A DNA stretch of 64,000 bases, from contig NZ_BMUE01000002.1 in the NCBI RefSeq assembly GCF_014650035.1, positions 768,666 through 832,665 on the forward strand. The letters are read 5' to 3'. This DNA comes from Streptomyces lucensis JCM 4490 (GTDB lineage: Bacteria > Actinomycetota > Actinomycetes > Streptomycetales > Streptomycetaceae). Position numbers and translations under genes: made by a program. Positions 36,088 through 49,954 of this stretch are shown here, in pieces (the first letter of the stretch is position 1; each line of letters starts with the position of its first letter). Under the pieces are notes generated by a model, which was not told the origin of the DNA, did no database searches, and saw nothing but the letters and a program-made list of their open reading frames with translations.

Positions 36088-37525
36088 CCCAGGTCCCCGA
36101 CTTAATGCCCGACTCCTGGTCGAGATCCAGAGCGGCCCGCAGGCAGTGGAGCGCCTTGTCTCCGAGGGTGCTGAACAGTTCCTTGGCCGGTACCGAGTCC
36201 GCGAGCGTGGGAACGAGCTTCTTGATGACCATCGGGGCGTCGGCGATGTGGTCGTTCCGCAGCCGGGCGAGGACGTCCAGGGAGGTGTTCCCCGCTTCCT
36301 GGGACTTCCAGAAGTCCTTGACGTCGTCCGGATTCATGTTGCCGGGAAGCAATCCCACGAGATCAGTGGTGATGCCCTGCGGGGCGGCCAGGAGAACCGA
36401 GTTGGTGCAGACCTCGGCCGCCTTGCCCAGCTGTACGTCCGGCAGGGGCTGGGTGGAGAGGAAGGCCTCGTGTTCCTTCTTCACCCGGTCGACCTGTTCC
36501 GCCGTTTCCCTGGACAACCCGGAATCATCGGATTCGTCCACCGACGAACTGGCCTCGTGCGCCGTCTCCGCCAAGGACTTCCGCCCACCGTCGGGCGAAT
36601 GCCGCTCGCTGATGGTGGACGCCACTGTCGCCAGCAGCCACAGGGCCCGCGTGGTCTCCTGGCCGCGAGCGCCCGGCATCCCCCTCCCGGACTTCTCGGC
36701 GTGATCCGCTTCCGTCCGGCGGGCTGCGGAGTTCAGGTCCGCGATGATGCCGGCCAGATCCTCCCGTACCCCGGGTGGCGTCTTCGGGTCGCCGACCGCG
36801 TCGAGAGCGGATGCCGACTTCCACGCGACATAGAAGGCGGTGCGCCGCACCTCGGGGGGCAGCCCCGTGCGGCTCGCCGTGTCCAGGGTGGAGACCACCT
36901 CCTTCGCCAGCCCCGTCAGCTGCTTCCGCACCGCACGCGGCGTCCCTGGATCATTGATCACCTTCAGGGCGGAGTCCACCGCCTGGGCGGTCCGGATGGC
37001 CGTGTCACGGTCCTGGGGCGGGGTCCCCGGGTCGTCCACCGTGTGCAGGGTCGTGGTCAGTTGGCCGACGCTCGGGGCCAGCTCCTCAGGAGCCTCCTGC
37101 TTCGCCTGATCCAGGACTGTCGTTGTCTCTTCAAGCTCCTTCTCCTGCTGCTTCGGGGCCTGGGAAGCCGGCGTGGCGCTTTCCGTGGGGCTGGACGGCT
37201 CACCCGACCCACCCGAACCCGACGTGTCCGTCGGGCTCGACGTCCCGCTCGTTTCGGTCGAGTCCGGCGTCTTGCTCGTGTCGGCCGGGCTCGACGTATC
37301 GCTCGTCCCGGTCGAGGAGGGCGGTTCCGACGAGGAGGGGGTGGCCGGCGACGACTGGCCCGGTGAGGTGCCCGGCGTCGAGGAGCCGGGCGACGGCGGG
37401 GACGAAAGCCCGGGTGAGGGAGGTGGAGGTGATGACGCCGCCGGGGTCATGGGGAGTGCGAGGGCTGCCGCCGCGGCGGACGCGCCGGTCAGGTACAGGA
37501 TCTGTCGCCGGGGGAGTCTGGCCAT
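36053..37525 (-). CDS. Secreted low-complexity/helical hypothetical protein
   Basis: A 490-residue exported protein of unknown function. The N-terminus MARLPRRQILYLTGASAAAA has a twin-Arg-like pair and a hydrophobic segment. Residues about 32-130 are a Ser/Pro/Thr-rich linker (SSPPSPGSSTPGTSPGQ), which would span the wall. The rest is helical with repeated VDDPGTPPQDRDTAIRTAQA-like units (DPGTP at three places, followed by VR), suggesting internal duplication. ATG at 37525; an ATG 63 bases upstream has no ribosome site. It lies convergent to the membrane protein gene, with their 3' ends overlapping. The two may form a surface unit, but that is inference. Confidence 0.75.
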   Translation of the reverse strand: MARLPRRQILYLTGASAAAAALALPMTPAASSPPPPSPGLSSPPSPGSSTPGTSPGQSSPATPSSSEPPSSTGTSDTSSPADTSKTPDSTETSGTSSPTDTSGSGGSGEPSSPTESATPASQAPKQQEKELEETTTVLDQAKQEAPEELAPSVGQLTTTLHTVDDPGTPPQDRDTAIRTAQAVDSALKVINDPGTPRAVRKQLTGLAKEVVSTLDTASRTGLPPEVRRTAFYVAWKSASALDAVGDPKTPPGVREDLAGIIADLNSAARRTEADHAEKSGRGMPGARGQETTRALWLLATVASTISERHSPDGGRKSLAETAHEASSSVDESDDSGLSRETAEQVDRVKKEHEAFLSTQPLPDVQLGKAAEVCTNSVLLAAPQGITTDLVGLLPGNMNPDDVKDFWKSQEAGNTSLDVLARLRNDHIADAPMVIKKLVPTLADSVPAKELFSTLGDKALHCLRAALDLDQESGIKSGTWVKMADAQEGNS

Positions 37526-37636
37526 GGGGAATCCAGGTGCGGACCGGAAGTCGCCGGGTGCGGCGCTTCGTTCATTCCGGGCAGACATTCGCCACACAAG
37601 CCACTCTTCACCCGTTCGGCGCATCCGGCAAGTTGG

Positions 37637-37672
37637 GTGAAAGATCTTGCCGATACTTTCACGCCTCTTGCT
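37637..37672 (+). promoter_or_regulatory. MalR-type operator upstream of the amylopullulanase
   Basis: GTGAAAG (37637-37643) and CTTTCAC (37656-37662) form an inverted repeat, and CTTGC recurs at 37647-37651 and 37667-37671, 20 bases apart. It is about 110 bases before the GTG start, in the gap 37526-37780. Confidence 0.65.
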
Positions 37673-37780
37673 GTAATCCTTTCGGCAGCGGTACGGTCGC
37701 GCGGTCGCCCGGCGGGGAAGCCGCGCCCGCGGCGTCGGGGTCGGACCCAAGAGAGCCGTAATCGCAAGGAGTTACCGCCT

Positions 37781-43180
<5,400 letters not shown>

Positions 43181-43212
43181 GGTGAGGCCGTTGCCCTAGA
43201 ACAGGAGTGCGC

Positions 43213-43575
43213 ATGCCGCAGATCACCGTCGACTACTCCGACACCATGGAGAACGCCTTCGACCGCGCGGGGTTCGCGCGGGCGTTGCACGAGGCGGCCG
43301 TGGAGATCGCGGCGGCGAGGCCGGAGGGCTGCAAGACGCAGTTCCGGCCGAGCGCGTACACGGTGTTCGGGTACGAGGATCCCGAGGCGCGCGGGCACGC
43401 CGTGGTGCACGTGACGATCGGGCTCCTCGCCGGACGCGGCGACGAGACGAAGGCGAGGCTGGCCGAGGCCGCGGTGGAACTGCTCCGCGAGCACGTGGCG
43501 GACGCGCCGCTCACGCTGCACGCCTCCGCCGAGATCCGCGACCTGGATCCGTCGTACCGCAAGTTCGAGCGCTAG
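43213..43575 (+). CDS. 5-carboxymethyl-2-hydroxymuconate isomerase-like tautomerase
   Basis: A 120-residue protein of the tautomerase superfamily (CHMI branch). The mature N-terminus should be Pro, from MPQITVDYSD, which is the catalytic base of the family; this fixes the ATG at 43213 rather than the GTG at 43207. AGGAG stands five bases before it. Other family parts are FRPSAYTVFGYEDP and VTIGLLAGRGDETKARLAE. CHMI acts in homoprotocatechuate breakdown, but no other gene of that pathway is nearby, so the true substrate is uncertain. It follows the amylopullulanase by 32 bases and could be read through from it. Confidence 0.88.
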   Translation: MPQITVDYSDTMENAFDRAGFARALHEAAVEIAAARPEGCKTQFRPSAYTVFGYEDPEARGHAVVHVTIGLLAGRGDETKARLAEAAVELLREHVADAPLTLHASAEIRDLDPSYRKFER

Positions 43576-43595
43576 GTCCTGCGCGGGTCCCGCGT

Positions 43596-44312
43596 TCAGG
43601 CGCCCAGGGCGATCAGCCGGCCGACCAGCTCCGCGAAGGGGCCGTCGGCCGGCTCTTCCTTGGCCATCGTGCGCAGCAGCGCGGCCATGCCCTCGTCGTG
43701 GGCGGCGCTGACGGCGGCCAGCGCGGCGAAGTCGTGCACGAGCTGGACCTCCAGGTCGGCGCGCGGGATGCGCCGGCCGTCCAGCCAGATGAGCGCCGTG
43801 GACTCGGCGAGCGAGATCCACGAGCGGACGACCAGCTCCAGCCGCGGGGAGGCCTCGGTGACGCCCAGGTGCGACAGCATCTGGTCGTAGGCCGCCTGCC
43901 GCACGGAGTCGATGAGCGCGTTGGTGGCCGAGACATGGCTCATCGAGTGGGGTTCGCCGGCGGAGACGGCCGGTCCGCCGCGCATCAGCGCCGAGAAACC
44001 GGGCCCGTGCTCGTCCACGAAGTCGAAGAAGCGACGCATCACGCGCAGCAGCCGGGCGCCGAGCGGGCCCTCGTGCGGTTCCTCGAAGCGGCCCGCGAGA
44101 TCCTCCGCGGCGCGCTTCAAAGCGGCCTGGTACAGGCTGAGTTTGCCGGGGAAGTAGTGGTACACGAGCGGGCGCGATATGCCCGCCGCCGACGCTATCT
44201 CGTCGATGGAGACCTCATCCGGCGAGCGCTGGCTGAACAGTTCGAGGGCGACGCCGATCAACTGCTGCCGCCGCTCCTCGACGCCCATCCTGCGGCGAAC
44301 CCCGGTACTCAT
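43596..44312 (-). CDS. TetR family transcriptional regulator
   Basis: A 238-residue repressor-type protein. The N-terminal helix-turn-helix is clear: VALELFSQRSPDEVSIDEIA then SAAGISRPLVYHYFPGKLSLYQAAL. The C-terminal ligand domain (about 80-230) has no recognised specificity. It is convergent to the tautomerase gene and reads alone. The 112-base gap before its start (44313-44424) holds CTTAACGATCGATT-like sequence near the start, which may be an operator, but no clean palindrome was found. The target genes are unknown. Confidence 0.92.
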   Translation of the reverse strand: MSTGVRRRMGVEERRQQLIGVALELFSQRSPDEVSIDEIASAAGISRPLVYHYFPGKLSLYQAALKRAAEDLAGRFEEPHEGPLGARLLRVMRRFFDFVDEHGPGFSALMRGGPAVSAGEPHSMSHVSATNALIDSVRQAAYDQMLSHLGVTEASPRLELVVRSWISLAESTALIWLDGRRIPRADLEVQLVHDFAALAAVSAAHDEGMAALLRTMAKEEPADGPFAELVGRLIALGA

Positions 44313-44424
44313 GCGAACAGCTTAACGATCGATTCCGGCCGTCGGTGTGCGCAGGACGAGCACCGGGTGATCACGTCCGGACCCGCGGCGGTCGCCGGCC
44401 GGGAACAGGCGGGGCTGGACCGGT

Positions 44425-46332
44425 TCACTTTCCGGCCGGCCGGCGGAGCCCGCCGATCGGCCGGCCGTCCACCAGGGTGCCCGTCAGCTCGGCCCGCGCC
44501 CCCCGCTCGGCCTTCGCCGTCAGCAGCGGCCCCTCGCCCGACGCGGTGACCCCTCCGGTGGCCCGGATCGTCTCCGTGTCCCGGCTGCCCGCCGCCAGCA
44601 GGTACCAGTTCCCGCCGCCCGACTTCCACAGCACGCCGGCCAGCACGTGGGGGTCGCGCGGTCCGCACGCGAGGACGTCCGTGGCCCTGGCGACCACCGT
44701 CCCGGCCGCCTTGTCCGGGGTGCGGAACTGGGCCAGCGCCGCGGTGCCGTCGCCGCGCCAGGTCTCGGCCCGGGTGCACACCCAGTCACCGTCCCCGCTG
44801 CCGTCGGGCAGCGGCTGCGACGCGTAGGTCCAGGCGTTGACGCTGCGGACGCCGGCCGAGCGCCCGGCCGTCAGCGAGCAGGCGAACGGGCCCCACGCCC
44901 GCAGCCCCTCCGTGCCGGACGCCTCGCCGGCCGAGCCGGGGCGGCCGGCGGTGAGGTGGGCGGGGACGAGCTCGCCGAGGTCGGTGGAGAGCTGGGTGGC
45001 GGAGCCGTCGCTGAGCTGCAGCACGGTCCACGAGGTGCAGCGGCCGGTGCGCACCACGGGGCTGGCCAGCGGTGCGGTGATGCCGTCGGTGAGGGGCAGC
45101 GGCGTCGCCTCCGAGTCCGGCTTCGTCAGGTCCCGCGTGGCCGCCGTCCGCACCCAGGGCGCGGTCAGGTAGCGGACGTTGCCGTCGGAGCGGCCCAGCA
45201 CCATCGCGCTCGCCTCGGCGGCGGTCGCGCCGTCGACGCGGGCGAAGTCGAGCGCCGCACCCGGTGTGCCGTTCCTGGGCTCGGCGTAGCGGGCGATGCG
45301 CAGACCGTCGTAGAAGATCACCACGCGGGCGTTGTCCACCTCGCCCGCGTACAGCAGCTGGGGCGGTCCGGCCGGGCCACCGGGCAGAGTGCCGGGGGTC
45401 GCCGAGACGCGCACCGTCTCCCCGGGGCGGGCCCACACGGCCAGCGCGCGGCGCAGCAGGGCGCGGTCGCCGGTGAGCGTGCCGCGGGCCGGCCACACGG
45501 AGAAGTCCGTGCGCGCCGCGGACTTCCAGGCGGTGGGGGAGACGCGGGTCAGCCTGCCGGGGTCGAGGGCGGCCTCGGCGGCCGGGTTGCGCGCGTAGAC
45601 GGGCGCGGCGGCGCCGTCGGGGCCCCAGCCCCCACCGGGCAGGGCGACCAGCGCCCCGCACACCGCGAGCGCGGCGGCCGCGGCGAGGGCGGCCCTGGTG
45701 TGCCGGCGGCGGCGCCTCAGGTCGGTGGGCCGGACCTGCAGCGAGCAGGGGTCGAACTCGGGGGAGGCCAGCAGCGCGGGCTGCGCGGGCACGCTGTTCG
45801 CGGCGGCCAGCGCGCCTCCCGGGTCGTCGACGCCGGCGCCCTGGAGGATCGCGCGGACGTCCGCGTCCGGCAGTCCTTCCAGACCGCGCAGCACGTACGC
45901 GGCACGGGCCGGGCCGGACAGTGCGGACAGCCGCTTGTCCAGGGAGAGTTCGTCGGCACCGCCCGCGCGGGGGAACAGCCGCAGGCCCCACACCTGGGGC
46001 AGCGGCGGGGAGAGCCGGGGCAGGCCCTTGCGGGGGCGGGCCGCCTCCAGGGCCGCACGCAGGACGCGCTCGCGGAGGAAGGCGTAGCCGGGGTCGCCCT
46101 CCCGGCCGGAGGCCTGGACCGGGATGGCGGACTGCTCCCTGCGCCCCCGGGGCAGGGAGCGCTGGGCGAGGGCGTGTGCGGTCAGCACCCGGCGGCGGCT
46201 CGGCGGCAGCACCAGGTAGGCGAGCCGGACCAGTCGTGCGTAGTGCTCGACGAGCGCGGCCTCGGCCTGCTCGACGTCGGCCGGTCCGGGGGCGGTGGCT
46301 GCGTGACGCGGGGCTACATCCTGTGACTGCAC
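44425..46332 (-). CDS. Large membrane protein with sigma-factor-like N-terminus
   Basis: A 635-residue conserved-looking protein. The first 200 residues resemble a degenerate sigma-70 domain (AALVEHYARLVRLAYLVLPP; LSALSGPARAAYVLRGLEG). A basic stretch RRRRRH leads into one membrane helix at about 213-233, and the rest (about 400 residues) is extracytoplasmic and beta-rich (VVIFYDGLRIARYAEP; GNWYLLAAGSRDTETIRA). This layout, with an inside DNA-related domain and an outside sensor, recalls anti-sigma or transmembrane regulator designs, but the function is not established. GTG start at 46332 with a weak ribosome site. It is monocistronic, between TetR and a TPR gene in the same direction. Confidence 0.82.
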   Translation of the reverse strand: MQSQDVAPRHAATAPGPADVEQAEAALVEHYARLVRLAYLVLPPSRRRVLTAHALAQRSLPRGRREQSAIPVQASGREGDPGYAFLRERVLRAALEAARPRKGLPRLSPPLPQVWGLRLFPRAGGADELSLDKRLSALSGPARAAYVLRGLEGLPDADVRAILQGAGVDDPGGALAAANSVPAQPALLASPEFDPCSLQVRPTDLRRRRRHTRAALAAAAALAVCGALVALPGGGWGPDGAAAPVYARNPAAEAALDPGRLTRVSPTAWKSAARTDFSVWPARGTLTGDRALLRRALAVWARPGETVRVSATPGTLPGGPAGPPQLLYAGEVDNARVVIFYDGLRIARYAEPRNGTPGAALDFARVDGATAAEASAMVLGRSDGNVRYLTAPWVRTAATRDLTKPDSEATPLPLTDGITAPLASPVVRTGRCTSWTVLQLSDGSATQLSTDLGELVPAHLTAGRPGSAGEASGTEGLRAWGPFACSLTAGRSAGVRSVNAWTYASQPLPDGSGDGDWVCTRAETWRGDGTAALAQFRTPDKAAGTVVARATDVLACGPRDPHVLAGVLWKSGGGNWYLLAAGSRDTETIRATGGVTASGEGPLLTAKAERGARAELTGTLVDGRPIGGLRRPAGK

Positions 46333-46391
46333 GTCCGTAAGAACGAGCGAACCGGGGGTTGGTCACCGCCCGGTCACCGGCCGGGGAGCGG

Positions 46392-46901
46392 TTACGCCCG
46401 GTCCGCCTCCGGCTCGACCAGTGCGCGCGCGTAGTTGGCCATCGACCGCTGGTAGCGCGGCAGGTGCGGGGCCAGGGCGCCGAGCACGAGGGAGAGGCCC
46501 TCGCGGTCGCGGCCGAGGCTGGACAGGCACAGCGCGAGGCACGCGCGTACCGCGTCGTCCAGCTCGTCGGACGGGCCGTCGAGTTCGGGAGTGAGCAGCT
46601 CGACCCCCTCCTCGGCCTGCCCGACGTTGCGCAGCGAGCTCGCCAGCTGGATCTTCGTCCGCCGGCCCCGGTAGCCGTCGAGCCCCCGCGCGAGCGCCTC
46701 CCGGTACAGCGGCGCCGCCTTGTCCGAGTGCCCGGTCGAGTCCCAGGCGCAGGCCTGCTCGAACGGGCCCAGCGGGCTGTCGTCGGGCAGTTCGGCGACG
46801 AGCGCGTCGATCAGCGCGCGGAACTCCTCCGCGCGCTCCTCCGGATACTCGTCGAACGAGGCCCAGGCGGCGGCCACGCGATCTTCCCAGTTGCTGTTCA
46901 T
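46392..46901 (-). CDS. Tetratricopeptide repeat protein
   Basis: A 169-residue all-helical soluble protein. TPR-like units are seen at about 45-80 (PFEQACAWDSTGHSDKAAPL), 80-115 (RTKIQLASSLRNVGQAEEGV) and 115-150 (AVRACLALCLSSLGRDREGL). TPRs bind other proteins; no catalytic motif is present. The ATG at 46901 lacks a strong ribosome site, and in-frame starts upstream (47309, 47442) fall in the promoter region of the divergent lipoprotein gene. It lies 59 bases before the sigma-like membrane protein on the same strand and could be co-transcribed with it. Confidence 0.85.
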   Translation of the reverse strand: MNSNWEDRVAAAWASFDEYPEERAEEFRALIDALVAELPDDSPLGPFEQACAWDSTGHSDKAAPLYREALARGLDGYRGRRTKIQLASSLRNVGQAEEGVELLTPELDGPSDELDDAVRACLALCLSSLGRDREGLSLVLGALAPHLPRYQRSMANYARALVEPEADRA

Positions 46902-47040
46902 CGGGCCACCTTCGCACATTCGTGCGCGTGTGGTCGGCGGATTTGAGCGCAGCGCGCACGGGAGCCGTATCCGTTGGACGGGGTCCCGCGCCGGGGCTCC
47001 GCGCGGCATGCTTGGCTGGCCCACAGGACCGGAGGAACAG

Positions 47041-47451
47041 ATGAGGTTGACGCGACCGATGCTCGCCGTGACGGGCGCCGTCGCGGCCGTGGTGGCGCTG
47101 GGCGGCTGCGGCTCCGGCGGACGGAGCGGGAGCGAGAAGGTGCCGGCCACCGCGACCGGGAGCCTGGAGAGCCTGGCCGCCGAGGTGAAGTGCAAGCCGA
47201 ACATCCAGACGGACGCCGACGAGATCCGCCAGGCCATCTGCCGCAACGGCGACGGGAAGTTCATCCTCGCCACCTTCGCGACCGACCGCGGCCAGCGCGA
47301 GTGGATCAACGACGCGAAGGACTACGGCGGTTACTACCTCGTCGGCCGCAAGTGGGTCGCCGTCGGCGACGACGGGGTGGTCAAGGCGCTGCGCGGCACA
47401 CTCGGCGGCGACCTGGAGATCGGCACCGATCACCACGCGCACAGCGGCTGA
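47041..47451 (+). CDS. Small lipoprotein
   Basis: A 136-residue exported lipoprotein. The lipobox is ALGGC with the modified cysteine near residue 23. The mature part is small and mixed alpha/beta with two further Cys (EVKCKPN and AICRNG), likely a disulfide, and FILATFATDRGQREWINDAK. The C-terminus ends in a His cluster (GTDHHAHSG), which could bind metal. I recall similar short lipoproteins in Streptomyces without assigned function. GGAGG precedes the ATG, and a strong terminator follows the stop. Confidence 0.85.
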   Translation: MRLTRPMLAVTGAVAAVVALGGCGSGGRSGSEKVPATATGSLESLAAEVKCKPNIQTDADEIRQAICRNGDGKFILATFATDRGQREWINDAKDYGGYYLVGRKWVAVGDDGVVKALRGTLGGDLEIGTDHHAHSG

Positions 47452-47470
47452 CGCGGTCCGCGGGCACGGC

Positions 47471-47509
47471 GAAGGCCGGTGACGGGAGGGGGGTCCGTCA
47501 CCGGCCTTC
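47471..47509. terminator. Strong bidirectional terminator
   Basis: A 15-base perfect stem GAAGGCCGGTGACGG/CCGTCACCGGCCTTC with a nine-base loop, followed by TGT. It lies between the convergent lipoprotein and DUF1996 genes. Confidence 0.9.
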
Positions 47510-47545
47510 TGTCATGAGGGCCCGCGCCCTGCCCCGTTACGGGGG

Positions 47546-49126
47546 TCAGGCGCAGTTCTGCCCGCGGTTGAGGCAGCTGGCGATCCTGTTGGCCAGACCG
47601 TTTTTCGTGACGCTGATGAAGTCGTCGTGGTCGGTGGCCGCCTTGTGCAGCTGCTCCGGGAAGCCGTCCACCGCGAACGCGTTCTTCACCTGGCCGTTCT
47701 GCACGGTCGGCGGGTTGATGTTGTACACCAGGCGCATCGTCAGCTGCGGAATGGCCTTGAAGCCGTTCTGGCAGTTGCCGTTGGCGTCGGCGAACGCGAC
47801 GTGCGTGCGGTGGTTGGCACTGTCGGCGTTCTTGCCGTCCCAGCAGCTCTGGAAGGCGAACGACCGCACCACCTTGCTGCCCTGCGGGCAGATCGGGTAC
47901 TGCGTGGTCAGCTGCACCTTGTTCTCGAAGCCGGTGCAGCTCCAGTGCGCGTTGGCGTTGGCCAGACCATTGGTGGTGGTCTTGGCGTCACCGGTGATGA
48001 TCCGCAGGAACTGCGGCATCGCGACGACCTTGCTGGTGGGGCTGCCGACGTACTTGATCTGCGCCTGTACGGGCGTCAGGATCTTGCCGACGTTGCCCTC
48101 CTTGCCGCCGCCGTCCTTGTTCTGGTCGAAGTCCTGCGTGCCGTCCTGGATGCGGACCACGGGCCAGTAGTACGACGACAGGTCGCTGCTGTTCTGGCAG
48201 CTGGTGCCGCCCTGCAGGAACGTGTTGTTGCTGGAGAAGGCGTTGACCTTCTGGTTGCCGACGTAGTCGTGCAGGTGGTGGGCGCCGTTGGTCACGCCGG
48301 GCGCCACGATCACGTTGTCGGTGTTGAAGTTCTTGTTGGCGTTCACACCGCAGCGCGTGGTGAACGTGCCGGTCGAGGCGTTGCCGTTCTTGCGGGGCTT
48401 GGCCGGCACGTTCGGCTGGACCTTGGTGATGTCCACGAAGTCGGCCGCGACCGGACCGTTGCCGGCCTGCCCGCCGATGTTCTGCCCGCCGCCCTGCTGC
48501 TGGCCGCCTTGCTGCTGGCCGCCGTTCTGCTGCTGGCCGCCCTGCTGCTGCCCGCCTTGCTGCTGGCCTCCGTCCTGCTGCTGGCCGCCCTGCTGCTGGC
48601 CGCCCTGCTGCTGACCGCCGTTCTGCTGCTGCCCGGCGTTGGTCTGGTTGGCGTTCTGCGCCGTACAGGTGGCCAGGGTGTCCAGGTCGGTCGGCGCGGT
48701 GCCGCCGGCGCGGGTGATCTCCAGCCTGATGCGGTCGAGGATCGCCTTCCGCCGGTCCTTGAGCGGCTGCAGGATGGAGTTCTGCACGAAACTCGCGTCC
48801 CTGGCCTGCGCGTCCCGCGTGGTCGCCAGACGCTGGTAGGCGTCCGTGATCTGGCGGTCGAGGTTCGACAGCTCACCGGCGACCTCGGTGCGGGCCTGGT
48901 TCGGCACGTTCGTCAGCTTCTGGCCGACGTCCGGGCAGGAGATCGTCGCGACCTGCGCCGTCGACGCCTTGGTCTGATTGCCTCCCCACGTCTGGTGGTT
49001 CGACTCGTGCGCCGAGGCGTAGAAGTTCGCCCAGATCAGCCCGCCCCCACCGAGCGCTAGGGCCGCCGATGCGGCTATGGCCTTGTTGGCCAGCGGCGTA
49101 CGGCGTTTTCGTGTGTTGCGTCCCAT
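47546..49126 (-). CDS. DUF1996 secreted protein with Gln/Gly repeat linker
   Basis: A 526-residue exported protein. The N-terminus has KR-rich residues and a hydrophobic segment (about 15-33). Residues 50-165 form a helical domain with conserved Cys. Residues about 168-222 are a linker of GGQQQ units. The DUF1996 domain follows (about 240-520): [37 protein letters not shown] and YNINPPTV are typical. The family is shared with fungi and is thought to act on cell-wall or extracellular material, without a proven reaction. AGAGGAG lies before the ATG at 49126. A second gene at 55951 has a similar head and Gln/Gly linker but lacks DUF1996. Confidence 0.9.
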   Translation of the reverse strand: MGRNTRKRRTPLANKAIAASAALALGGGGLIWANFYASAHESNHQTWGGNQTKASTAQVATISCPDVGQKLTNVPNQARTEVAGELSNLDRQITDAYQRLATTRDAQARDASFVQNSILQPLKDRRKAILDRIRLEITRAGGTAPTDLDTLATCTAQNANQTNAGQQQNGGQQQGGQQQGGQQQDGGQQQGGQQQGGQQQNGGQQQGGQQQGGGQNIGGQAGNGPVAADFVDITKVQPNVPAKPRKNGNASTGTFTTRCGVNANKNFNTDNVIVAPGVTNGAHHLHDYVGNQKVNAFSSNNTFLQGGTSCQNSSDLSSYYWPVVRIQDGTQDFDQNKDGGGKEGNVGKILTPVQAQIKYVGSPTSKVVAMPQFLRIITGDAKTTTNGLANANAHWSCTGFENKVQLTTQYPICPQGSKVVRSFAFQSCWDGKNADSANHRTHVAFADANGNCQNGFKAIPQLTMRLVYNINPPTVQNGQVKNAFAVDGFPEQLHKAATDHDDFISVTKNGLANRIASCLNRGQNCA

Positions 49127-49300
49127 GGAACTCCTCTGACTTCCTTGCGGGGCAGCATCGAGGCGCCCGACAGGAGTGAAGCGGCGTCCTTCCATACGGA
49201 CGCCGCCACGGAGGTGTTCAGCCGTCTCACGAAATCGGCACGGGTTCGTTACGTCACGGGGACACCAACAGCCCCCTGAGCAGCGGAGGTTCGCGGAAAA

Positions 49301-49954
49301 TCAGCGATCGCCGTCGAGGTGCGCGAGGACCGCGAGAACGCGCCGGTTGTCATCGTCCGACACCTCAAGACCCAGTTTGGCGAAGATGTTGGAGGTGTGT
49401 TTCGCGATGGCCCGTTCCGTCACCACCAGCTGGGCCGCGATGCCCGCGTTGGACCGGCCCTGCGCCATCAGTTCGAGCACTTCGCGCTCGCGCGGGGTGA
49501 GCCGGCCGAGCGGCCGGTCCCCGGCGTCCCGCCGCGACAGCAGCTGCTGGATCACCTGCGGGTCCATCGCGGTGCCGCCCGCCGCCACCCGCCGCACGGC
49601 GTCCACGAACCCGTCCGCGTCGAACACCCGGTCCTTCAGCAGGTAGCCGACCCCGCCGTTGCCGTCGGCGAGCAGCTCGCGCGCGTACAGCTGCTCCACG
49701 TGCTGGGAGAGGACCAGCACCGGCAGCCCCGGCCGCTCGCGCCGGGCCGTGAGCGCGCACTGCAGGCCCTCGTCGGTGTGGGTCGGCGGCAGGCGCACGT
49801 CGACCACGGCGACGTCGGGCTCCAGCTCCGCCAGCGCGCGGGCGAGTTCGGGGCCGGACTCGACGGCCGCCGCTATCTCGAAGCCGTAGGCCTGGAGCAT
49901 CCGGACCAGCCCGTCGCGCAGCAGGAAGAGGTCCTCGGCTAGGACAACACGCAC
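49301..49954 (-). CDS. NarL/LuxR family response regulator
   Basis: A 217-residue DNA-binding regulator. The receiver domain (1-120) has phospho-acceptor Asp52 in VAVVDVRLPP and the acidic pocket AED at the start. The C-terminal LuxR helix-turn-helix is LTPREREVLELMAQGRSNAG followed by ERAIAKHTSNIFAKLGL. The GTG at 49954 follows GGAG and lies inside the end of the sensor kinase gene (16-base overlap), so the pair is one operon. Targets are unknown; the 174 bases before DUF1996 contain no clear site. Confidence 0.93.
   Translation of the reverse strand: MRVVLAEDLFLLRDGLVRMLQAYGFEIAAAVESGPELARALAELEPDVAVVDVRLPPTHTDEGLQCALTARRERPGLPVLVLSQHVEQLYARELLADGNGGVGYLLKDRVFDADGFVDAVRRVAAGGTAMDPQVIQQLLSRRDAGDRPLGRLTPREREVLELMAQGRSNAGIAAQLVVTERAIAKHTSNIFAKLGLEVSDDDNRRVLAVLAHLDGDR

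Noticed and set aside
47309..47442. Longer starts for the TPR gene
   Set aside because: They would run through the divergent lipoprotein gene and its promoter, and the added residues lack TPR or other family features.
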